Below, piece by piece: positions 57,563 through 64,000 of a DNA stretch of 64,000 nucleotides. Each line of letters opens with the position of its first letter. The stretch's first letter is position 1. The position numbers and the translations under genes were made by a program. Source of the DNA: Streptomyces sp. HUAS ZL42 (GTDB taxonomy: Bacteria > Actinomycetota > Actinomycetes > Streptomycetales > Streptomycetaceae); assembly GCF_040782645.1 (NCBI RefSeq), contig NZ_CP160403.1, positions 992,001-1,056,000 on the forward strand. Reading direction: 5' to 3'. The notes under the pieces are model-generated. The model searched no databases and had not been told where the DNA came from. It saw nothing but the letters and a program-made list of their open reading frames with translations.

Positions 57563-59872
57563 ATGAGCAAGGGGGAGAGCGAACCGACGGCGCCGGCGGG
57601 CGCCGACTGGCGCGAGCAGGTACGCAACGCGCGCCGGACCCGTACGCGCGCCCGGAACATCCGCAAGGCGGCGCGTCACGCGATGCCCTGGTGGCGAAGG
57701 GTGTTCCCCACCTGGCGCATGGTGCTCAGCACCTTGCTCACGATGGTCCTCCTCATCGTCGCCGCCTTCGTCGCCCTGTACGTGACCGTTCCGGTTCCCG
57801 GTCCCAACGCCGCCGCCGTGAGTCAGAGCAACATCTACTACTACGCCGACGGCACCGAAATCGGCCGTACCGGTCCGGTCAACCGCGCGTCACTGCCGCT
57901 GTCGGAAATCTCCGTCAACGTGCAGCACGCCGTGGTCGCGGCCGAGGACCGTACGTTCTACTCCAACCAAGGCGTGGATGCCCAGGGCATCCTGCGCGCG
58001 GCGTGGAACACCGTCACCGGCAAGGGGCTGCAGGGCGGATCCACGATCACCCAGCAGTACGTGCGCAGCTACTACCTCGATCCCGAGCAGACCCTCGAGC
58101 GGAAGCTGAAGGAGGCCGTCATCGCGATCAAGGTCAGCCAGACGCAGAGCAAGGACGCCATCATGGCCGGGTACCTCAACACCAGCTACTTCGGCCGCAA
58201 CGCCTACGGCATCAAAGCCGCCGCACAGGCCTACTTCGGCGTCCGCGCCTCGCAGTTGACCGTGGGCCAGAGCGCCTACCTCGCCGCTCTGCTCAAGGCC
58301 CCCAGCGTCTACGACGTCTCCACGGCGACACCGGCGCACCGGGCCGCGGCCGTCGCGCGCTGGAACTACGTGTTGGACGCCATGGCCGACCTGGGCTATC
58401 TCAGCAGCCGCGAGCGCGCCACGACGGTCTTCCCCGCGCTCAGGCCGCCAAGTCCCACCCCCGGAGTCGGCGGCCAGGCCGGATACCTGATCGACATCGC
58501 CCGCCGGTACCTGATCGACCACGACATCCTCGACGAAGCCATGCTCGGCGCCGGTGGCTGGCAGATCACGACCACCTTCGTCAAAAAGAACCAGGACGCG
58601 CTGGGCGCGGCGGTGACCAAGGTTCTGCGGCAACTGCCGGACACCCGCAAGGCCCGGTACATCCGCCTCGGCGCTGCCTCCGTGGACCCGTCCACCGGAA
58701 AGATCGTCGCCGCCTACGGCGGTCCCGACTACGCCGCGCGCCCCTACAACGACGCCACCCGGCACGACCTCCAGGCCGGTTCCACGTTCAAGCCGTTCGA
58801 CCTCGCCGCCGCGCTGCAGCACGGCGCCACCACCCAGGACCATCACGCCATCACCCCTCGGACCCGCTACGACGGCACCAGCCGCCGCTGCGTGACCGGC
58901 CTGCCCGCCCGGCTGCACTACTGCCCGCCCAACGAGGACGACGTCGACTACGGTCCCATCAGCCTGCGCACCGCCATGATGAAGTCCGTCAACGCCGTCT
59001 ACGCGCAAGTGGGCGCCGACGCCGGTCTCGCCGACGTCCGCCGAGCCGCCATCGCGGCCGGTCTGCCCGCCGACACACCCGACATGGGCGCCACCCCCGC
59101 CCTCACCCTCGGCGTGGCCACCCCCAGTCCACTCGACATGGCCGGGGCGTACGCCACCTTCGACAACCACGGCAAGCGCATCCTCCCGTGGTCGGTCCAG
59201 ACACTGACCCGGAACAACAAGACCTACGAACTGCCCCGCCACCGGGCCGTCCAGGCGTTCTCCCGCGCCACCGCCGACCAGGTCACCTCCGTACTCAAAG
59301 GCGTCGTCAGCGCGAACGGCACCGGCTATCTCGCCACGGCCCTGGGCAGGCCCGCCGCGGGCAAGACGGGTACCACGGACAGCAACCTCTCCGCGTGGTT
59401 CGTCGGCTACACCCCCCAACTGTCCACTTCTGTCGCAATGTTCGCCGAGAATCCCACCACCCACACCCGCATCCCTCTCGGGGAGGCCGCCGGCATCAGG
59501 CGCGTCAACGGTGGCTCGTACCCGACCCGGATATGGACCACGTACATGGCCGCCGCCCTCAAGGGCCGGCCGGTGCAGGACTTCCACCTGATCGTGCCCA
59601 CACCCGCCACCCACGCACCCCGAACCCCGGCCGGCACGCACGCCTCCCCCACGCCGGCACAGACCACCGCCCCCACCCACGAGTCCACATCAACGCCCCC
59701 GCCCTCCCCGACGGCTCCCGCCACACCGACACCCACCACCGTCACACCGTCCACGATCACACCGACCACGCCCCCGACAATCACCCCCGTCCCCACCACG
59801 ACGACGCCCCCACCGGATCCCACCAGCACCGCCCCGCCGGTCAGCGGGAACAGCACCGACGACACCGGCTGA
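57563..59872 (+). CDS. Class A penicillin-binding protein (transglycosylase/transpeptidase)
   Basis: A 769-residue bifunctional peptidoglycan synthase. A basic cytoplasmic N-terminus is followed by one membrane helix near 54-76. The GT51 domain has catalytic Glu in AAEDRTFYSNQGVD (about 128), GGSTITQQYVRSYYL and the TSYFGRNAYGI block. The transpeptidase domain has SxxK in AGSTFKPFDL (about 405), SxN in KSVNAVY (about 473) and KTGTT (about 601). The tail from about 680 is Pro/Thr-rich and probably threads the wall. The ATG at 57563 fits with GAGGAG upstream; the frame open from 57422 adds 47 unlikely residues. Confidence 0.94.
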   Translation: MSKGESEPTAPAGADWREQVRNARRTRTRARNIRKAARHAMPWWRRVFPTWRMVLSTLLTMVLLIVAAFVALYVTVPVPGPNAAAVSQSNIYYYADGTEIGRTGPVNRASLPLSEISVNVQHAVVAAEDRTFYSNQGVDAQGILRAAWNTVTGKGLQGGSTITQQYVRSYYLDPEQTLERKLKEAVIAIKVSQTQSKDAIMAGYLNTSYFGRNAYGIKAAAQAYFGVRASQLTVGQSAYLAALLKAPSVYDVSTATPAHRAAAVARWNYVLDAMADLGYLSSRERATTVFPALRPPSPTPGVGGQAGYLIDIARRYLIDHDILDEAMLGAGGWQITTTFVKKNQDALGAAVTKVLRQLPDTRKARYIRLGAASVDPSTGKIVAAYGGPDYAARPYNDATRHDLQAGSTFKPFDLAAALQHGATTQDHHAITPRTRYDGTSRRCVTGLPARLHYCPPNEDDVDYGPISLRTAMMKSVNAVYAQVGADAGLADVRRAAIAAGLPADTPDMGATPALTLGVATPSPLDMAGAYATFDNHGKRILPWSVQTLTRNNKTYELPRHRAVQAFSRATADQVTSVLKGVVSANGTGYLATALGRPAAGKTGTTDSNLSAWFVGYTPQLSTSVAMFAENPTTHTRIPLGEAAGIRRVNGGSYPTRIWTTYMAAALKGRPVQDFHLIVPTPATHAPRTPAGTHASPTPAQTTAPTHESTSTPPPSPTAPATPTPTTVTPSTITPTTPPTITPVPTTTTPPPDPTSTAPPVSGNSTDDTG

Positions 59873-60112
59873 GGATGTGGGGCGCCTGCGGCAGGAGGAA
59901 GCGCCGTGGCCGCCGGGACCGACGACTGATTGGCTGAGAGAGGGTCGGTTCTCCGGTCGAATCTTCGGCAGGACTCTCGAACCTCGCCCGGCCTGCGCTC
60001 GTTGAACACCCACGACGAGGTCCGGGGCATCACTTCCGACCAGCACGGCCAGGAGCTTCGGACCTACAGCCGACCTGCGCCACGCCGGTCATCGAAGAGA
60101 CACGAAAGAAGC

Positions 60113-60817
60113 ATGCAAGCTGACAAGGTCGGCACTGCCGCAGTGCCGTGTGTGGTGATCTCCCTGGCCCGGGAGCGAAGCGGTCCGTTGCTGAGGGACG
60201 CCCGCAGAACACAACTGCTGCCGCCGGTGGTCAACTCCTGGGGGACGCCGCAGGCCTATGGAGAGCTTCTGACCCAGCCGCGCCCGCTGGCGGTCATGGA
60301 CGTGCCGGACGAGGGCTGCCCGCAGGAACTGGCGCACCGCGTCGGCATTCTGCGGAGGCTGGCGCCCGTGACGGTGCTCGCACCGGACACCACGTGTCCC
60401 GCGGCGCTCCTCGAAGCGGGCGCGACCAACGTGCTGACCCGCAGCATGCCGATCGAGGAACTGGCTGCCCGGCTGGCCGCGGACCAGCGATGGGCCGCGA
60501 GAGGGCCGCACGCTCTCCGGTCCCGGCAGCGGCACCCGCTGCCTCCTCATCTGCTTCCCCGGCAGGCGTCGCAGCGAGTGCTCCTGCGTCTCGTCCTCGC
60601 CGACCCCGGCCCCTGGTGCTGTCACGACATGACCCGGCTACTGGGCCCGGCCGACCAGCCGTTGACCAGAGCTGCCCTCCGGGCCCGCATGCCCAGGCTG
60701 GAACCCCACCTCGGCCGCCTCGGGCTGACCCTGCGAAGAACCGGTGGCTGGGGGCGCTTCTCCTACACGGTCCTGCCCGCGTCCGGCCTCGGCACGGCCC
60801 CGATGCAGGCAGCCTGA
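60113..60817 (+). CDS. Unrecognised cytoplasmic protein with receiver-like N-terminus
   Basis: A 234-residue protein. The first 130 residues alternate strand and helix (CVVISLARERSGPLLRDARR, PRPLAVMDVPDEGCPQELAH, APVTVLAPDTTCPAALLEAG, ATNVLTRSMPIEELAARLAA), in a layout like a response-regulator receiver, but with no clear phospho-Asp site. The second half ends in a basic winged-helix-like part (HDMTRLLGPADQPLTRAALR, RLGLTLRRTGGWGRFSYTVL). A DNA-binding role is possible. I know no family. The ATG at 60113 has only a weak RBS (AAAGAAG); the frame is open from 59930. Confidence 0.6.
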   Translation: MQADKVGTAAVPCVVISLARERSGPLLRDARRTQLLPPVVNSWGTPQAYGELLTQPRPLAVMDVPDEGCPQELAHRVGILRRLAPVTVLAPDTTCPAALLEAGATNVLTRSMPIEELAARLAADQRWAARGPHALRSRQRHPLPPHLLPRQASQRVLLRLVLADPGPWCCHDMTRLLGPADQPLTRAALRARMPRLEPHLGRLGLTLRRTGGWGRFSYTVLPASGLGTAPMQAA

Positions 60818-60846
60818 AGCCTTTCGTCGGCAACCGCGGAGCCGCA

Positions 60847-62049
60847 TTACTCCGGTGCAGCCGGCGGGGACTCCTCACGCCCGCCGACCCTGGGATTGCG
60901 GACCGCCAGGAGGGCCGCGCCGATGTCCGCTGCCGTACGCGGGTCCGCGAGGGACCGGCCCGTCAACTCCTCGATGCGGCGCAGCCGGTAGCGGACGGTG
61001 TTGGGGTGGACGAAGAGGGTCTGGGCCGCGTCCGTGGCGGAGCCGGCCGCGGCGAACCAGTGCTCCAGGGTTTCGAGGAGGCGGGCACGCTCCGCGGCCG
61101 GGAGCTCGAGCAGGGGTCGCAGAGCCACCTCCACGAGGTGTGCCGCTTCGGTGGGAGCGGCGGCGACGACCATGGCCAGCGGATTGTCGTCGAACCGCGC
61201 CACGCCGGGGCCGGTGCCGCGCAGGCCGCCCAGGGCGAGACGGGCGAAGCGCAGCGCTTGCGGGGTGTCCCGCAACGAGTGAAAGCGCGGGCTGACGCCG
61301 ACCCGGGCGTGGGAGCGGTTCAGGATGCGCAGGCAGGTACTCTCCGCCGTCGACGCGGGCAGGGCGATCAAGCCGATCTGCTGGTCGGGCAACAGCCGCC
61401 AGGCCGAGGGCAGTCGGGCCTGGCGCAGGGCGGCCTCGATCCCCGTCAGCGGCTCCTCGCCGGGAGCGTCGGCCACCGCCGCGGCGACCGCGTAGGGGCC
61501 GCGCTCGGGCAGGCCCAGCTCGCGGGCGGCCTCCCACAGCGTGGTGCGGTCGGCGATGGCTCCGGTGAACAGCGCCTCCACCAGCGCCGACCGCCGAGCC
61601 TGACGCTGCGAGGTCAGCTCCGCGGCGGTCTCCCGGTAGGCCGCCGCCACCGCCTCCGCGTAGAGGCCGAACAGCGCCCAGATCTCCGCCGAGCGGGACA
61701 CGAGCTGGGCGTCGGAGACCTCGGGATGGGTGCGTGACTCGTCGACGATCTCCGACCACAGGAGCTCGAAGCCGATCCGGTACGCGTGCAGGGTGTCGGC
61801 CAGGGGCATGCCCTGCTCGGCGCGGATGCGGCCGGTCTCACGGGCCGGGGTGGGGTCCGGGGCGCCGGCACGGCGGAAGTGGCTCAGGATCAGGTCCGCG
61901 TTGGCGGTGCACGAGCGGCGCAGCGAGTCGAAGGGGATCAGCGACTCGTCCTTGTAGGCGTCGACGTCCGAGCGGATGCGCTGCGCCATCCGCTCACCCA
62001 GTTCCGGAAGCCTCGCATGAAGCGCCGAGGCCACCCCCGAGAGGTCCAT
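60847..62049 (-). CDS. PucR/CdaR-type transcriptional regulator
   Basis: A 400-residue protein with a helical N-terminal sensory part (ETGRIRAEQGMPLADTLHAY), a GGDEF-like central region (SHARVGVSPRFHSLRDTPQA) and the C-terminal PucR helix-turn-helix (TLEHWFAAAGSATDAAQTLF, VHPNTVRYRLRRIEELTGRS). It is divergent from an acyl-CoA ligase gene with a perfect palindrome between them, so it probably controls that ligase in response to a fatty or aromatic acid. Confidence 0.93.
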   Translation of the reverse strand: MDLSGVASALHARLPELGERMAQRIRSDVDAYKDESLIPFDSLRRSCTANADLILSHFRRAGAPDPTPARETGRIRAEQGMPLADTLHAYRIGFELLWSEIVDESRTHPEVSDAQLVSRSAEIWALFGLYAEAVAAAYRETAAELTSQRQARRSALVEALFTGAIADRTTLWEAARELGLPERGPYAVAAAVADAPGEEPLTGIEAALRQARLPSAWRLLPDQQIGLIALPASTAESTCLRILNRSHARVGVSPRFHSLRDTPQALRFARLALGGLRGTGPGVARFDDNPLAMVVAAAPTEAAHLVEVALRPLLELPAAERARLLETLEHWFAAAGSATDAAQTLFVHPNTVRYRLRRIEELTGRSLADPRTAADIGAALLAVRNPRVGGREESPPAAPE

Positions 62050-62072
62050 TCCCGCAGCTTAACGCCCTGATT

Positions 62073-62088
62073 TTGTTCCCGGGAACAA
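62073..62088. promoter_or_regulatory. Perfect 16-bp palindrome between pucR-like and ligase genes
   Basis: TTGTTCCCGGGAACAA is a fully symmetric dyad 23 bases upstream of the PucR-type gene and 111 bases upstream of the ligase gene. It is the best operator candidate for this divergent pair. Confidence 0.7.
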
Positions 62089-62199
62089 TCCGGGAGGGGA
62101 GACGCTGTCATGCCGCCCATAGGCCGTCGCCGTGGGTGGCAGCACCATGTCGTCCACGTGAACGGCGGATTTCAACGGTGACATTCGTGGAGGCGGGTC

Positions 62200-63687
62200 A
62201 TGGCCAATCTGGCTGAGTTCCTGGTGGAGACGGCAGGGCGGCAGCCGGGACGCCCGGCACTCCGCCTGGGAGAGCAGGTCACCGGCTACGCGGAGCTGAA
62301 CGAGCGCAGCGCCCGCGCCGCCGCGCTGCTGCGGGCCGAGGGGGTACGGCCGGGAGACCGGGTCGCCCTGATGCTGCCCAGTGTTCCCGAGTTCGTCGTG
62401 CTGTACTACGGCGTGCTGCGTGCCGGGGCCGTGGTCGTGCCGATGAACCCGCTGCTGAAGACGCGGGAGACCGAGTACCACCTGAACGACTCGGGGGCGG
62501 TGCTGCTGTTCGAATGGCATCAGGCGCCGGGCGAGGGTGCGCAGGGAGCGGCTGCCGCCGGCGTACGGCACATGCCGGTCGAGCCCGGGGCGTTCGCCGG
62601 GCTGCTGGCCGGGCACGAGCCGCTGTCCGGGGTCACGGACGTGGACGGCGAGGACGTGGCCGTACTGCTGTACACCTCCGGGACCACCGGCCGGCCCAAG
62701 GGTGCCGCGCTCACTCACGCCGGACTGCGGCACAACACCGAGGTCAACGCGGTTCACGTGCAGCAGATGACACCGGACGACGTGGTGGTGGGCTGTCTGC
62801 CGCTGTTCCACATCTTCGGCCAGATATGCACCATGAGTGTGGCCGTCCGCAGCGGCGCCTCCCTCACCCTGATCCCCCGTTTCGAGCCGCAGACCGTACT
62901 GGACGCCATCGCCCGCGACGGGGCCACGGTCTTCGAAGGTGTACCGACCATGTACGCGGCGCTGCTGCAGCACCCGTCGGAAGCGGACGTGTCGACGCTG
63001 CGGATGTGCATCTCCGGCGGTGCCTCGCTGCCGGTGGAGGTCCTGCACGGCTTCGAGCGGCGCTTCGGTTGCGCGGTGCTGGAGGGCTTCGGCATGTCCG
63101 AGACGAGTCCGGTGGTCACCTTCAACCACCCCGACCGGCCGCGGAAGGCCGGGTCCATCGGCACGCCGATCAAGGACGTGGAGGTGCGGCTCCTCGACGA
63201 GAAGGGTCAGGACGTGCCTCAGGGCGAGATAGGCGAACTGGTCGTCCGCGGGCCGAACGTGATGAAGGGGTACTGGAACCGTCCGCAGGAGACGGCGGCC
63301 ACCGTCCCGGACGGCTGGCTGCGCACCGGCGACCTCGCGCGGCAGGACGAGGACGGCTACCTGTACATCGTCGACCGCAAGAAGGACATGATCATCCGCG
63401 GTGGCTACAACGTCTATCCGCGGGAGATCGAGGAGGTTCTGCACGAGCACCCGGCCGTCGCGCTGGCCGCGGTGGTGGGTGTCCCGCACGATCATCTGGG
63501 TGAGGAGATAGCGGCCGCGGTGGTCCTGCGCCCGGGCGCACAGGCCGCGCCCGGGGAACTGCAGCAGTTCGTCAGGGACCGGGTCGCGGCGTACAAGTAC
63601 CCGCGTGAGGTGTGGCTCGTGGACAGTCTGCCGACCGGTCCCAGCGGCAAGATCCTCAAGCGGGAGATCACCGCGCCGGCGGGGTGA
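62200..63687 (+). CDS. Acyl-CoA ligase (long-chain fatty-acid/aromatic acid-CoA ligase type)
   Basis: ANL ligase of 495 residues. Motifs: LLYTSGTTGRPKGAALTH, CLPLFHIFGQICTM, GFGMSETSPVVTFNHP, WLRTGDLARQDEDGYLYIVD, RKKDMIIRGGYNVYPREIEE and the catalytic Lys in TGPSGKILKREI. It forms acyl-CoA from a carboxylic acid, ATP and CoA. The second ligase in the window (14348-15892) is only distantly similar. Control by the divergent PucR protein is likely. Confidence 0.92.
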   Translation: MANLAEFLVETAGRQPGRPALRLGEQVTGYAELNERSARAAALLRAEGVRPGDRVALMLPSVPEFVVLYYGVLRAGAVVVPMNPLLKTRETEYHLNDSGAVLLFEWHQAPGEGAQGAAAAGVRHMPVEPGAFAGLLAGHEPLSGVTDVDGEDVAVLLYTSGTTGRPKGAALTHAGLRHNTEVNAVHVQQMTPDDVVVGCLPLFHIFGQICTMSVAVRSGASLTLIPRFEPQTVLDAIARDGATVFEGVPTMYAALLQHPSEADVSTLRMCISGGASLPVEVLHGFERRFGCAVLEGFGMSETSPVVTFNHPDRPRKAGSIGTPIKDVEVRLLDEKGQDVPQGEIGELVVRGPNVMKGYWNRPQETAATVPDGWLRTGDLARQDEDGYLYIVDRKKDMIIRGGYNVYPREIEEVLHEHPAVALAAVVGVPHDHLGEEIAAAVVLRPGAQAAPGELQQFVRDRVAAYKYPREVWLVDSLPTGPSGKILKREITAPAG

Positions 63688-63705
63688 ACACCGCTACGGC
63701 GGCCG

Positions 63706-64000
63706 TCACCCGTGCGCCGCGGCCTTCCTGATCGCTTCGCGGATCCGGGAGTACGTACCGCAGCGGCACACGTTCTCGATCCGGTCGATGTCGGCGTCGG
63801 TGGGCCGGGCCGTCCGCTTCAGCAGGGCCACCGCGGCCATGATCTGGCCCGGCTGGCAGAAGCCGCACTGCGCGACGTCGCAGTCCAGCCAGGCCTGCTG
63901 CACGGGGTGCAGGGCGTCCCCGTCGGCCAGGCCCTCGATCGTGGTGACCTTGCGGTCCGCGCACTCCTCGACGGGCACGACACAGGGCTGGATCTCTTCG
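63706..64000 (-). CDS. 2Fe-2S subunit of a xanthine-dehydrogenase-family oxidoreductase (5' part outside window)
   Basis: The C-terminal 98 residues are present and the frame is open to the window end. They show the second 2Fe-2S cluster pattern CGFCQPGQIM ... CRCGTYSRIREAI and TTIEGLADGDALHPVQQAWL, as in isoquinoline 1-oxidoreductase alpha subunits. These subunits pass electrons from a molybdopterin partner, probably encoded just beyond the right edge. The stop is at 63706, 18 bases from the convergent ligase stop. Confidence 0.9.
   Translation of the reverse strand, partial: EEIQPCVVPVEECADRKVTTIEGLADGDALHPVQQAWLDCDVAQCGFCQPGQIMAAVALLKRTARPTDADIDRIENVCRCGTYSRIREAIRKAAAHG

Noticed and set aside
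57424..59937. 837-codon alternative frame over the PBP gene
   Set aside because: Arg/Pro-rich shadow; the PBP frame has all catalytic motifs.

Overview
The window reads as a piece of a Streptomyces chromosome, or that of a close actinomycete relative. This is inferred from the very high G+C, the many ATGA-type gene overlaps, and the gene families present: SpoIIE/PAS/GAF/HATPase phosphatases, PucR and small LuxR regulators, a DUF6777-type protein, Tat-exported glycosidases, and a class A PBP with a Pro/Thr tail. No rRNA, tRNA or CRISPR array was seen. The left edge cuts a LysR gene and the right edge cuts a 2Fe-2S oxidoreductase subunit.

Layout. 0-3.3 kb: LysR regulator divergent from a beta-ketoadipate thiolase/CoA-transferase operon. 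3.3-8 kb: remnants of an esterase, a LacI and a TetR regulator, then a large secreted alpha-L-rhamnosidase with an intact LacI-type operator. 8-10.3 kb: amidohydrolase relic, PemK/MazF-like toxin and IS630 transposase. 10.3-16 kb: lipoprotein, then a TetR gene divergent from an SDR / saccharopine-dehydrogenase-like / acyl-CoA ligase operon with three tandem operator-like repeats. 16-18 kb: IS200/IS605 element (tnpA and tnpB divergent). 18-25 kb: MFS pump, kinase relic, DMT-type permease, PLP decarboxylase with Lrp/AsnC partner, and an orphan sugar-binding lipoprotein. 25-32 kb: urea (or short amide) ABC operon urtABCDE with MarR and AmiC-like neighbours. 32.2-33.5 kb: three fused gene fragments. 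33.6-38 kb: cell-wall locus (membrane-tethered HTH protein carrying a lysozyme-like domain that appears inactive, M15 carboxypeptidase, two paralogous small secreted proteins, GH25 lysozyme). 38-41.6 kb: two small enzymes, phosphoglucomutase, and an orphan ParA plus small partner. 41.7-47.7 kb: sugar ABC importer, LacI regulator and a GH32-like protein, probably for fructan or sucrose. 47.7-52.6 kb: a frameshifted lipoprotein gene carrying an 8-bp tandem repeat, a His/Lys/Trp/Tyr-rich secreted protein with PAPAD repeats, a DUF6777-type protein, and two facing C-terminal gene stumps. 52.6-57.4 kb: SpoIIE-type phosphatase, small LuxR protein, a 58-residue ORF and two broken methyltransferases. 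57.5-64 kb: class A PBP, an unknown regulator-like protein, PucR regulator facing an acyl-CoA ligase, and the 2Fe-2S subunit.

How it works together. Most units are small regulator-plus-operon modules for scavenging: aromatics, rhamnosides, urea or amides, and fructans. About thirteen relics or frameshifted genes lie in the window, most of them between the modules, which marks an accessory region under turnover. The strongest candidate for an undescribed system is the wall locus at 33.6-37.8 kb. There, peptidoglycan-binding domains recur in a membrane-anchored DNA-binding protein and in two secreted muralytic enzymes, and two unrecognised four-cysteine secreted proteins lie between those enzymes.
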